Positions 7,923-18,000 of a stretch of 64,000 bases of DNA are shown piece by piece. Origin of the DNA: Flavonifractor porci (GTDB taxonomy: Bacteria > Bacillota > Clostridia > Oscillospirales > Oscillospiraceae). Within the stretch, counting starts at the first letter, position 1; the number at the start of each line of letters is the position of its first letter. Location of the stretch: positions 62,001-126,000 of the forward strand of contig NZ_JBBHLB010000007.1 in assembly GCF_037572415.1 (NCBI RefSeq), in the 5' to 3' direction. The translations under genes were made by a program, and so were the position numbers. The notes beneath the pieces were generated by a model. It was not told the origin of the DNA. It ran no database searches and saw only the letters and a list, made by a program, of their open reading frames with translations.

Positions 7923-10562
7923 TTATGATACTAAACCATACTTGACTTTGATGCGGTCCAATTTCTCCAGCATTGGCTCTGCGCCGAACCACAGAAACAG
8001 CCATGTAGCCATGGCATGGATACAATCGAAAGGCATTCCCACGACATAGCTGCTCAGCAGAATGCCTCCGGTCAATTCCCGGTTGGCCGTCAGGGCGGAC
8101 GCTCCATTCATAATGCCGCCGTAAACCAAAATGGCACAAAGCGCACCAAAAATACACAGAGCCTCTCGTGTCCGCATCAGCAGCCCTTTGCGAAACAGGA
8201 TTCCGGCCAGAAAGCCAATGATGCCCATGGCAAACATCTGCCATGGCGTCAGCGGACTCTGTCCGAACATGACATTGGAGGCCAGCATGGTCATAGAGCC
8301 CACCAGAAAACCGGCTTCACCGCCAAAGGCGATGCCCGCAATGATAGTCACCGCCATCACCGGCTTGAACTGAGGCAGCATAAAGAAGAATGCCCGGCCT
8401 GCCACGCCGACAGCACACAGCACCGCGATGGTGACCAGCTCCCTGGCTTGGGGTTTTCTGCCTTCAAAGATCAGAAAAAAGGGGAGCATGGTCTCCAACA
8501 GAATCAGCAGCGAGATAAAATAATACTTTTTACCACCCAGATAGGTGATGCCAACAAACAGGGTTACCGGAATCAACAGCACAATCAGAATCATTGCCGC
8601 CAGTGTGCGTCTGGTTAGTTTCCGCTGCTCCTTCGGCGTCTGTCTCAAATAGTCCGGCAGGTGGCTGCGGCGTGTAACGCAGAGCGCAAATATGAGCAAT
8701 GCAGAACAAAAAATGAAGTATAACAGCAGCTGCTCTCCCGCCAGAGAAGTCAATCCCTCAGCAGTAACCAGAGTGGTCAAATCCGCTACGCCCATAAAAG
8801 AAAAGAACAGGATCAAAGCGATCCCGGCTGACAATGTCGCCAGGATTTTCCTCCACCAGGGCAGCTTTTCAGGCTTTTCCGCCGCACTCCCTTTCTCCGG
8901 CTCCGGCAGGATCGGGATGTCATCCGGCAACTCCGGTACGGGCGGCAGATGACCGCCGCACAGGATGATCACATCCTCCGGCGTGATGGCCCCAGGCTCC
9001 AGTTCCCGGGCCATGCGGTTGGAAGAGGTGGTATAAAAGCTATTTCCTGAAAAAAAGGCCCGGGGCGTACCCTCCGACACAGTACCACCGTCAAAAAACA
9101 GGGCACAGCGGTGAGCATACCGGGCACAGAATCCAATGTCATGGCTGACCATCAAGACCGTGACGCCCCGCCGCAAAAGTACCTGAAGGATCTCCGCAAA
9201 GACCTGCTTGAACTCCGCGTCCAGCCCCTTGGTAGGCTCATCCATCAGCAGAATATCGGGGTCCAGCAACAGGATCTTGGCCAAAGCCGCCCGCTGCTGC
9301 TCCCCTCCGGACAGGTCATATGGATGATGATCCAGCAAGCCTTTGAGCCGGCACAGGGCTGCCACATGGGCAATCCGCTCCTCCTGTTTGGCGTTGTTTC
9401 CTTCTAGGATTTCCGCCAGATCCTCCCGAACCGTCTTTTTCACAAAGAGCGTCTGGGGATTCTGCGGTAAAACACCCACGGTCCCCCGGACGCTGACAGT
9501 GCCCCGATAGGGCTTCAAAAGCCCGCCCAGCAGCTTCAGGGACGTGGATTTGCCCGCGCCGTTTCCACCGAGGAGCGCATAAAATTCCCCCTTCTTCAAC
9601 GCAAGACTCAATCCCCGGACCACATCGGGACCATCTTTTTCATACTTAAACCAAAGCTCCTCCGCTTTCAGTACCGGTTCTTCCGGATAGATCCGGGCCG
9701 GTTCCGGCGGCAGCGGACACAGCGGATGCTTCGCTCCATAGTCCGTCAGCCAGTTCCGTCCCTCCCGGACAGTAACCGGACACGCCCCCCCATCTTCCAC
9801 CGCCGCCCACACCCGCATGGCGGCAGGCATGGCCAGGAACATGGTATGGCCACACGCCCGCAGAGCATCGCCCACCTCCGCGGGCGTGCCGCTGCACAGC
9901 AGCCGTCCTTCCTCCATTACCGCCACTCTGGTGGCCAAAGGAAACGCGTCTTCCAGCCGATGCTCGGTCAGAAGGATCGTCGTACCCAGTTCCCGGTTGA
10001 TCCGCCCAAGGGTAGCCAGAAAATCCGCTGCCGCAATGGGGTCCAGCTGGGAAGTGGGCTCGTCGAGAATCAGCACCGAAGGCTGCATGGCCATAACAGA
10101 AGCCAAATTGAGCAGCTGCTTCTGTCCGCCGGACAGTTCGGTTACATTTTTATAGAACCAGCTCTCAATTCCGAAAAAGGCCGCCATCTCCGCCACCCGC
10201 TGCCGGATTACCGGCGTCTCATATCCCAGGCTCTCCAGCCCAAACGCCAGTTCATGCCAGACCTTATCGGTGACGATCTGATTATCCGGACTCTGCTGGA
10301 CAAAGCCGATGCGTTCCGTCTGCTGCCGCTGATCCAGGGCGTCCAGGGGCCGTCCTTCAAAAAGAATCGTGCCGCTCCGGCGCCCGTGAGGTGCAAGAAC
10401 TGTTTTGAGCTGCCGCAGCAGCGTGGACTTTCCACAGCCGGAAGGTCCGCAAAGCACCAAAAACTCTCCCCGCCGAATGGTAAGGTTCAGCTCCCTCAGG
10501 ATAGCTCCCGACTGCTCCGGGTAAGCAAAACAAAGATTTTGAATAACAAAGGTGTCTGTCAT
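7923..10562 (-). CDS. ECF transporter fusion: two ABC ATPases plus S component
   Basis: An 879-residue fusion. Residues about 5-225 are a first ATPase (Walker A GPSGCGKST, signature LSGGQKQ, Walker B VLILDEPTSQLD). Residues about 285-500 are a second (GGNGAGKST, LSGGEQQR, ILLMDEPTKGLD). From about 565 a membrane domain follows, ending in a region (ARELVTIAVLCAVGVAGRAF onward) typical of ECF S components. These parts are normally three proteins (EcfA1, EcfA2 and the substrate-specific S unit). Its stop-start overlap with the CbiR-like gene (ATGA) and position in the riboswitch operon argue that the substrate is a corrinoid. The start at 10562 follows GAGGGTGAGC. The substrate is inferred from context. 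Confidence 0.85.
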   Translation of the reverse strand: MTDTFVIQNLCFAYPEQSGAILRELNLTIRRGEFLVLCGPSGCGKSTLLRQLKTVLAPHGRRSGTILFEGRPLDALDQRQQTERIGFVQQSPDNQIVTDKVWHELAFGLESLGYETPVIRQRVAEMAAFFGIESWFYKNVTELSGGQKQLLNLASVMAMQPSVLILDEPTSQLDPIAAADFLATLGRINRELGTTILLTEHRLEDAFPLATRVAVMEEGRLLCSGTPAEVGDALRACGHTMFLAMPAAMRVWAAVEDGGACPVTVREGRNWLTDYGAKHPLCPLPPEPARIYPEEPVLKAEELWFKYEKDGPDVVRGLSLALKKGEFYALLGGNGAGKSTSLKLLGGLLKPYRGTVSVRGTVGVLPQNPQTLFVKKTVREDLAEILEGNNAKQEERIAHVAALCRLKGLLDHHPYDLSGGEQQRAALAKILLLDPDILLMDEPTKGLDAEFKQVFAEILQVLLRRGVTVLMVSHDIGFCARYAHRCALFFDGGTVSEGTPRAFFSGNSFYTTSSNRMARELEPGAITPEDVIILCGGHLPPVPELPDDIPILPEPEKGSAAEKPEKLPWWRKILATLSAGIALILFFSFMGVADLTTLVTAEGLTSLAGEQLLLYFIFCSALLIFALCVTRRSHLPDYLRQTPKEQRKLTRRTLAAMILIVLLIPVTLFVGITYLGGKKYYFISLLILLETMLPFFLIFEGRKPQARELVTIAVLCAVGVAGRAFFFMLPQFKPVMAVTIIAGIAFGGEAGFLVGSMTMLASNVMFGQSPLTPWQMFAMGIIGFLAGILFRKGLLMRTREALCIFGALCAILVYGGIMNGASALTANRELTGGILLSSYVVGMPFDCIHAMATWLFLWFGAEPMLEKLDRIKVKYGLVS

Positions 10563-11542
10563 GGACTGCTCACCCTCTTTCGCAGCAGCGTCTGCTGGCA
10601 CTCTACCGTCCTTACCCGCTCCGCCCTGGTGCGGGACGTCAATTCATGGGTCAGCCAGACCGGATCGATACGCTCCAGAACAGGTAATATGGACGGATCC
10701 GTCCAGGGGCGGTGCTGATCGATCCGGAGCACATGGGCATAGTTGATGGAAAAACGTCGCTCAAATGCCTCCGGCCATGCTTCCGGCAGCTGCCCCACAT
10801 TCCGCTGAACATAGCGCCCGCTGAGGGACTGATGAAAATGGACGCCCCGGATCGCGGAGCAGAGGCTGCCGTGCCGATCCAGCATGGCGGCAATGTAGGC
10901 AGCGCCCTCAGCTTGGCTGCGCAGATCGGTACAGCAGTTCATCAAATGGCCTGTATCCAGCAGGATGCCCTTTCTGTCAAACCGGATGCCGTCCAGCAGT
11001 CGTTCCGTCTGTCTGGGTTCTGTGAACGTAAAGCCCGGCCACCACTGATTTTCCACCAGGAACTCAAAGGGCCACGCATTTCCCGACAGCAGTTCGTTGA
11101 TCAGCTCCATGGCGGCGGTAATGACCTGATCTCCGGTATGGGAAAACCGATATGTAAAGCACTCCTCCATGGAGACATCCGACACATGGAACACCACATA
11201 TCCAACCTTCAAACGCCGTGCCCGTTCCAGATCCTCACGATACTGCTCCAGCAGCGTCTCTCTGTCCAGGCCGCCGTACACAGCTGCCGCCCGCTCCAGG
11301 GATCCATACTTCTCTTTCAGTGCCAGCCAGTTCCCGTTCCAGAGATCGACCCAGTCATGAAAGAAAATCAGGTGATACCCCTGTACCAAGTCCAGCGGCA
11401 GATCCTCCGGAATCGGCTCTCCCCCCCATATGGCCTCGATGCCGCCGCACCCCAGGGTGTATACCTCCCGCCTCAGATCGCTCCAATCCTGATACTCCCG
11501 CAGCGTACCGGAATGGAGCGGCAGACTTATACTTTGAATCAT
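10559..11542 (-). CDS. cbiR: TIM-barrel protein, CbiR-like corrinoid amidohydrolase
   Basis: A 327-residue protein with the AP-endonuclease-2/xylose-isomerase-like TIM-barrel pattern: MIQSISLPLHSG at the first strand, then FHVSD, FLVENQWW, LLDTGHLMNC and GVHFHQS, where Glu, Asp and His would be metal ligands. CbiR is a known member of this superfamily that removes the nucleotide-loop side of cobamides so the lower ligand can be exchanged. Residence in a cobalamin-riboswitch operon between EcfT and the ECF ATPase makes CbiR the best call. A sugar-phosphate isomerase is the alternative. Both ends overlap neighbours by 4 bases (ATGA), showing tight coupling. Confidence 0.65.
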   Translation of the reverse strand: MIQSISLPLHSGTLREYQDWSDLRREVYTLGCGGIEAIWGGEPIPEDLPLDLVQGYHLIFFHDWVDLWNGNWLALKEKYGSLERAAAVYGGLDRETLLEQYREDLERARRLKVGYVVFHVSDVSMEECFTYRFSHTGDQVITAAMELINELLSGNAWPFEFLVENQWWPGFTFTEPRQTERLLDGIRFDRKGILLDTGHLMNCCTDLRSQAEGAAYIAAMLDRHGSLCSAIRGVHFHQSLSGRYVQRNVGQLPEAWPEAFERRFSINYAHVLRIDQHRPWTDPSILPVLERIDPVWLTHELTSRTRAERVRTVECQQTLLRKRVSSP

Positions 11543-12444
11543 TCTACTGTCTCCTCGCAATGCAGCTTTTTCCATACACGGTCCGCATGGACGTCGATAA
11601 CCACCGGTGTCAGGCATAGTCCAGCCCAGCAGAGCATCATACAGGCGGTCAGAACCGTCAGTGGTCCGCCTTTGAGCGTGGGATAGTACCGCCAGAACAG
11701 GCCGCCCGTTAACACGCCCCAGCCAAGAACAAGCCCGCAGAAGCAGAGCCAAAGCAAGATCATCTTGTCCCGCTTATCAAAGCGATAAATGGAGAACGCC
11801 GTTCTGCCCGGCAGTCCGTAGCCCCGGCTTTTCATACTGTCCGCCGTCTCAATGGCATTTTCCAGCGCCCAGGTCACCATAATGGAGAAAATAGTTACGG
11901 CGTTGCGGACCCGCCGCAGAAGGCCGCCGTTGGAAGCATCCCTCCCCACGCATTGCCTGGCCTGGCTGACTACATGAAGCTGCGCTTTGAACTTGGGCAC
12001 AAAGCGCAGCGTCATAGACAGTACCAGAGAAAGGGCCGGGATCACTCTGCCGAACAGATACACGAACTTGTCAGAGGTCATCACAGCGGTATAACACGAA
12101 AACCAGGAGATCACGGCAGCCAACATGGCGGCGGCGGAAATTCCATAGAGGATACTCTCCAGTGTCAGCGGATTTCCCGTGGGCAGATAGGTCAGAATGG
12201 TGGCGCCCTGGTGGTTGAACGCCGGATTGACCACCAGGGTCAGCAGCATCATGGGGAGGAGAACCGCCAGCGAGAACCGCACCGCCCGCCGTCCGTTGAG
12301 CCACACCGCGTAAACCACACCGCCGGCAAGCGAAACCGCCAGAATGGCAGGGTGCAGGCAGAACATGGTCACCAACAGGACCAACAAGAAATACAGAAAA
12401 TTGATCACTGGATGGCAGCTGGAAAACGCATCCCGGTTCCGCAT
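11539..12444 (-). CDS. ecfT: ECF transporter transmembrane component EcfT
   Basis: A 301-residue inner-membrane protein with the EcfT layout: N-terminal HPVINFLYFLLV, several helices, then a cytoplasmic segment with SMTLRFVPKF and ADSMKSRGYGLPGRT. The latter corresponds to the coupling helices that dock on the ATPases. It would link the fused ATPases to the S component. The ATG at 12442-12444 has AGGGG 10 bases upstream. A TTG at 12450 overlapping the previous stop codon (TTGA) is an alternative start. The stop overlaps the CbiR-like start by 4 bases. Confidence 0.85.
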   Translation of the reverse strand: MRNRDAFSSCHPVINFLYFLLVLLVTMFCLHPAILAVSLAGGVVYAVWLNGRRAVRFSLAVLLPMMLLTLVVNPAFNHQGATILTYLPTGNPLTLESILYGISAAAMLAAVISWFSCYTAVMTSDKFVYLFGRVIPALSLVLSMTLRFVPKFKAQLHVVSQARQCVGRDASNGGLLRRVRNAVTIFSIMVTWALENAIETADSMKSRGYGLPGRTAFSIYRFDKRDKMILLWLCFCGLVLGWGVLTGGLFWRYYPTLKGGPLTVLTACMMLCWAGLCLTPVVIDVHADRVWKKLHCEETVE

Positions 12445-12446
12445 AG

Positions 12447-13316
12447 TCAATTCGCCCCTCTGCTCTCCGTAAGGCCGCGTCCAACATCCGCACCCAGATC
12501 ACAGGTGTAGACCCACTCCACCACATCGCCGTCCCGCAGCTGATAGCGGCTGCATCCATAATTGGGGAACCAGCCGTTGACACTGTACATCCAGCCGGAC
12601 AGCTCGCCAACATCAAATTCATAGAGGTTGTGGATTCCTTCAATGTAGGCGGAGTTATACATGGGCGTATCCTCAAACTCCATATGGATCTTTTTCTGTT
12701 TGCAGGTCCGTTGGAGCACATTGAATACGCTTTCCCCCTCATAAAAGGTGACGGTCACAGGCTCCAGGATCCAGCCGTCCTCCGGTACCAGTTCTTTCTT
12801 TTCCGGGTCACAGAGATCCAGGTTATCCAGAATGGTCGCACAGGAGATGGAAATCGTACAGCTGTAAGCCGTTGTTCCGATGGTCACCTCCTGGGGCTCT
12901 ACCGGCAGCGGTTTGCCTTCCGGCACGGGGTCGGTCAGATACTGGTCCTTCCCCGTCTCCGGACCAATGACCATCTCCGGCTGGTCTGTTGACTGAGGCT
13001 GTTCCGGCTGCTTGGAGGCGGAAGGCACAGCAGTCTGTTTCGGCGCGCCTTCTGTCGGCTCTTCCTTTGCATCGGGTTTCGGCGTATGTTCCTCAGCCGT
13101 CTCTTCGGGCTTCGGATCTGCTGAAGGTTCCTGTGTCTGTACTGGCTCCGCTGCATCCTGCGGATCTTTACCCAACGCCGGTTGGGATGTCTCATGGATC
13201 TGGACAGTCCACCCCCGGGCTCCGGGGGCGTTGCCGCCGTACCAAAAGGCTCCGGCCAGCACCGCCAGGATGAGGACGGGGAGGATCACTTTCCACTTAT
13301 GCTGTTTCCACCACAT
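12447..13316 (-). CDS. Membrane-anchored DUF4430 (transcobalamin-like C-terminal domain) protein
   Basis: 289 residues. One N-terminal transmembrane helix (about 9-29) is uncleaved in appearance. A Pro/Glu/Gln/Lys-rich linker runs to about residue 130, then a beta-rich DUF4430 domain (about 145-285) with YEGESVFNVLQR, SGWMYSVNGWFPNYGC and VVEWVYTCDLG. DUF4430 corresponds to the C-terminal cobalamin-capping domain of animal transcobalamin and intrinsic factor. Here it would sit on the outer face of the membrane next to the ECF importer, perhaps receiving corrinoid from the SLH proteins. AGGAG precedes the ATG. Binding of corrinoid is inferred. Confidence 0.75.
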   Translation of the reverse strand: MWWKQHKWKVILPVLILAVLAGAFWYGGNAPGARGWTVQIHETSQPALGKDPQDAAEPVQTQEPSADPKPEETAEEHTPKPDAKEEPTEGAPKQTAVPSASKQPEQPQSTDQPEMVIGPETGKDQYLTDPVPEGKPLPVEPQEVTIGTTAYSCTISISCATILDNLDLCDPEKKELVPEDGWILEPVTVTFYEGESVFNVLQRTCKQKKIHMEFEDTPMYNSAYIEGIHNLYEFDVGELSGWMYSVNGWFPNYGCSRYQLRDGDVVEWVYTCDLGADVGRGLTESRGAN

Positions 13317-13328
13317 GGCGCATTCTCC

Positions 13329-14969
13329 TTACAGCAGTTTGGCGCTGTCCAGCACCTGATACAGCATCTGGGCGACCTCACACCGAAGAATGGCACGGGC
13401 AGGCTCCACATTCAGTTCGCTCTGATCGAGGATCCCCTCGTCATAACAGAAGGCAACGCCCTCCCGGGCCCACGGTGCAATGGTGATATAATCGGCAAAC
13501 TGGGCCAGGACATTGAGAATTTCATTGCTTTCCAGCCGGGTATCCATACCGCAAAGCTTTGCGGCACGGGCCACCATGACGGCAGCCTCCTGACGGCTGA
13601 TGGTACCGTTGGGAAGGAAGCGGCCGTCCCCCACGCCGTTGATGATACCGTAGGAATAGGCCGTCTCCACATAACCGGCATACCAGGCGTCGGCAGTTAC
13701 ATCAGTAAAGCTTCCGGCGGCCTTGGGGGGCAGCCCCAGTGCACGCACCACGATGGCGGCAAATTCCGAGCGGGTCATGGTGGCATTGGGATCAAACAGT
13801 CCGTTTCCCCTGCCGTTGATGATGCCGCGAGAGGCCAGCGCCTCGATCGCGCTCTGATTTTTATGTCCTTTGACATCAGGAAAAGCTGCATCAGGCATTG
13901 TGACAGGCACCTGCTTTACATCGGTGTGCTTTCCGTGCAGACCAATGGTCTCCGCCGCCACACCAGCCACACGGATGGTTACATCATCCATGTGATAGAG
14001 GCTGTTCTTTCCGGTGGCGGCACGCTGAGCGGCCACCAGGCCATAAAGGCCCTGCTCGCTGGCCATCTGGCTGTCCCCATTTCCGGCGGATGTATGAAGA
14101 AAACTGCCGTTTTTCTGCCGGTAACTGAGCAAATTCTCCAGCAGGGTATGACCGTTTTTTACAAAACGGGCGTCACTCAAATCAATCCCCAGGGCGCACA
14201 GGCCAACGATGACCTGCACGACGCTTTCGGAACTGCTGGTATTATGACTGGCATATCCGCCGCTGCTCTCCTGGGCTCCGCTCAGATAAGCCAGCGCACG
14301 CTCGATCCCGTCACGCACCTTGGCCTGATCCCGATAGCCAGCCAGCGCCTGCAGCGCCATTCCGGTGATATCAGGGTCGCTCTGACCGGCCCCACCCTTG
14401 TCGGTGAGGTTCCAGCCGCCGTCATTCAGCTGCCGGGAGAGGATCTCGTCCACATACATCTGCCGGGTCGCCTGGACCTTGGCCGCCGGATTGCGGGGCA
14501 TATCATAATTCCCCGCATCAAGCGCAATCAACGCCCAGATGGGGCCGTTGATGCCCTGCCAGATGGTTTTTTCAAAGTCTCCCAGGGGGGTAAGGAGATT
14601 ATATCCTCCTACATTGGCCGGATCTGCGCCGATGGCGGTGAGCGCAACGATCAGTCTGGAATATTCCGTATATTTCTTTTCATGTAAAACGCCTTTGTGC
14701 TCCGAAACGTACGCCTCCACTGTAGCGTAATAATTGTCCCAGTATTGCTGGGGAACATCATAGCCCGAGCGGGCCACGCCAATGACCGCCCATTCGCCTC
14801 CTACAGACCCCACCTGCGGCTCCTGAACAGTGTTGAGCATATACTTGGCGCTTTCCTGAACTGCCGCAGCTAAATCCGTCTCCGCCGCAAATGCGGGAGG
14901 TATGCTCAAACTGAGCAGTAAAACGAAAGCCAGGAAAAAACCTGTTCCGCGTTTCAAAATGGTTCTCAT
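13329..14969 (-). CDS. Secreted SLH protein with transcobalamin-like alpha-barrel
   Basis: 546 residues: signal peptide (about 1-28, ending PAFAAE), a helical barrel domain of prenyltransferase/squalene-cyclase-type repeats (about 30-340, for example DPDITGMALQALAGY and SESVVQVIVGLCALGID), then SLH repeats from about 365 (FPDVKGHKNQSAIEALASRG, FTDVTADAWYAGYVETAYSYG, and a weaker third). SLH repeats hold proteins on the cell wall. The barrel is the fold of the N-terminal half of intrinsic factor and transcobalamin. No DUF4430 is fused here, but the next gene encodes one alone, so the pair may act as a split two-domain binder. It lies in the B12-riboswitch operon. Confidence 0.75.
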   Translation of the reverse strand: MRTILKRGTGFFLAFVLLLSLSIPPAFAAETDLAAAVQESAKYMLNTVQEPQVGSVGGEWAVIGVARSGYDVPQQYWDNYYATVEAYVSEHKGVLHEKKYTEYSRLIVALTAIGADPANVGGYNLLTPLGDFEKTIWQGINGPIWALIALDAGNYDMPRNPAAKVQATRQMYVDEILSRQLNDGGWNLTDKGGAGQSDPDITGMALQALAGYRDQAKVRDGIERALAYLSGAQESSGGYASHNTSSSESVVQVIVGLCALGIDLSDARFVKNGHTLLENLLSYRQKNGSFLHTSAGNGDSQMASEQGLYGLVAAQRAATGKNSLYHMDDVTIRVAGVAAETIGLHGKHTDVKQVPVTMPDAAFPDVKGHKNQSAIEALASRGIINGRGNGLFDPNATMTRSEFAAIVVRALGLPPKAAGSFTDVTADAWYAGYVETAYSYGIINGVGDGRFLPNGTISRQEAAVMVARAAKLCGMDTRLESNEILNVLAQFADYITIAPWAREGVAFCYDEGILDQSELNVEPARAILRCEVAQMLYQVLDSAKLL

Positions 14970-15018
14970 GACAACTCCTTCCCGTTCCGGGGCGCAGAGC
15001 GCCCCGGAACGCCGTTTG

Positions 15019-18000
15019 TTATTTCAGAAGCGCTGCAAAGCGCATGAGGATGGTCGCTGTCTCTGCCCGGGTAGCCGTACCGGAAGGATCGATGATATTG
15101 GCGGTCTTGCCGGAAATCATCCCGGTCCCCACAGCCCATGCCATAGCCTCAGAAGCCCAGGAAGAAACCTGGCTGCCGTCGGTGAACTTGCTCAGGTCGC
15201 CCTTGGCGCTGGTATCCAGCCTGATGTACTGGGCATAGCGGTAGAGCATAACTGCAAGCTGCTCACGGGTGATGGCATCCATTGGCGCAAAGGTCCCATC
15301 TCCCATTCCATTGACAACACCATTTGCACTGGCCCAAGCCACAGAAGAGGTATACCATGTATCCGGTACCACATCCATAAATGCTTTGCTTTCACCTGTT
15401 ACAGCAGGCTTGCCAGCCAGACGATACAGGATGGCAGTCAGCATGGCGCGATTCAACCTGTCGTTGGGTGCGAAGGTAGTTTCGCCGGTACCGTTCATCA
15501 AATCATTTCCATAGGCCCATGCAATGCCTTCGGCTGCCCAGTGGCCGGGCACATCGGTGAACGGCATGGTCTTTTGGGCGGTCACGACAAACGTACCCAG
15601 AAGGCTCATTTCTATCTGCACGCTCAACTTGTCATTTTGCTTGACGCAGATGCCGGAAACATTTTCCCTGGTACCGCCGTGGCCGAGCACGATGACCTTG
15701 TAAGCCTCACTGGCCACAAAAGTGGAGCCACTCACCGGAATGGTGATGGTCAGGGACTTTCCGTCAAAGGCGGTGAGTTCTTTTTGATTGGAAGCAATGG
15801 TCACCTCTACTGCCTCCGCGTCCTCCATTTGAGAAACATCCATCTGTTTTCTGATGTCCGCGGTATTTTTGCTTTCCAACGAGAACGTGGCGGTGTTCCC
15901 GCCAGCCTGCCGGACCACGGCACCCAGAGCACCGTTGGGAACGGAAAGGCTTCCTATATCGCTCTGCACCACCAGAGCGGCGTCTGTGTTCTTAACCATA
16001 TCCTTCAGGGACTGGACAGGCACCTCTACAGTGATCTTGGTGGCCGTACCGGTGATCTTGGGTGCAATGGCGACCACGCGCTCTCCCCCGACTTTGACCT
16101 GTGCAATAGCGGCCTTCATCTGGTCTGTATCCATCGTGATCTGAGCATGGCCGTTCTTATCCGGCTTGACTACCGGCCGCAAGGTGGCGGAGCCGCCCTG
16201 CTCCGGTTTACCGGTCATACCGGCGCCGGGATCATCACCCAGATCAGCACCCAGATTGGTGGTGTAGAGCCACTTGATGACCTCGCCGCCGGACAGCTTG
16301 TAGAGACTGCAGCCATAGTCAGGATAAACTCCATCCACGCTGTATTTCCAGCCGCTTCCAGGCCCATGATCAAACTCGCCGTCCCCATCAATCGATTCCA
16401 CATAGACACTGTTGTATTGCTCGTAGATGCTGTAGTCACAGTCAATCCCCCGATGATCCAGCTCCCGTTTGAGCACATCCCACACCGTCTCGCCCTTGTT
16501 GATCTCCACTTTGGTTGGATTGAGAACATACCCCTTGTTAATGGTCAGCTTGTCGATGGACAGGGTGACGGTGGCTTTATCCTCGGGCTTGCCTTCCCCG
16601 GCTTTGGTAACAGTGATTTCAGCAGAGGCCGTTTTTCCGCCGTCTTTTGTGGTAACGGTGATCTTGGCTTTACCCTCACTGACCGCTGTAACCAGGCCGG
16701 TTTCGCTGACAGACGCCACCTGTGGATGGTCACTGGAAAAGGTCACAGCTTTATTTTCCGCTGAGGTGGGAATGACCATTGCATACAGCTGTACCGTTTT
16801 GCCGGCCTTTAGTTCCGCGCTGGCAGGCGTCAAGGTCACACCGGTGACCGCCGCACCCGTATCGCCGCCGAGGGATACGTCATTCATGTTATAGAGGCTG
16901 TTTGCCCTCGGCTCTGCATAAAATCGGTTCAGCGCCGCCAGAGTATACAGTGCCTGCTCTGTGGCCATGCCGTCAGAGCCGCCGTTCATGGAGTGGCGAA
17001 AAGAACCATCCTCCAGCCCATACATCAACAGGCCGTCCACCAGACTGGAGCCCGTCTTCACAAATCTGGGATCTGTATCCGGGTCGATCCCCAACGCGGC
17101 CAGCGCCACAATCACCTGACTGGTGGATTCCGGGTTCCCGTAAGAGCCGTCGGTCCCCTGGGCCTGGGACAGATGCGTTACCGCCTTGTCTACGGCAGTT
17201 TTGACCGCATCGTTGCTGTAATAAGGAGCAAGGGCCTGCAGCGCCATGCCGGTAATATCCACATCAAAGGCGGGACCGCTCAATCCAAAGCCGCCTTCCG
17301 GCGCCTGATAGTTCCCAAGCAGTTTTTCAATCATCTGCTGACGGGTCATGGAAACAGATTCCGGCTGCTGGAAGCTGTCGTGGGCGTTGGTGGCCAGCAG
17401 CGCATAGATCAGCTCATTGCAGCCCTGCATATCACCCAACGCCGCGCCATTCCAATACTTTCCCTTATTCCAGCTGTAATCCAGAAGATTCACGCCGTCC
17501 ACATCAGTGGGATCTTTCCCGATGGCCGTCAAAGCAAGGGCCAGCCGCTGGGTCTCGGTCACCTTGTTATCCCAGGGACGGGAGGCGGTATCCTTTTGCT
17601 TCTGAACCGCCTGATAGGCAGAGGCATAGTAGGTTTCATAAAAATCAACGGGAACCTCTATACCGGCCCGGGCCAGGCCCAGAATCCCCCACTCATCCAG
17701 GAAAGCAGGTGTTTTCTCCGTCAGGCCGTTCAGCTCATAGGCAGCTGTTTTTTTCAAGGCGGCAGACACCTGTTCCTCCACAGGCAAAGCAGGTCCCTGA
17801 TCGCCGGCCTCCACTGTAATGGTAAGAGTAATGGTCTGTTCGCCATTTGTTGTATCCTTGGCAGTGCCTTTGAGTACCACGGTTCCCTGGGAAATTCCCT
17901 TGATGAGCCACTGATCGTTGGACACAGTGCCTTCTTCCAGGGAATACTCCTCATCGGTAGGCATCAAGACCGGATAACTGCGATAGGCCAATGCTTCACC

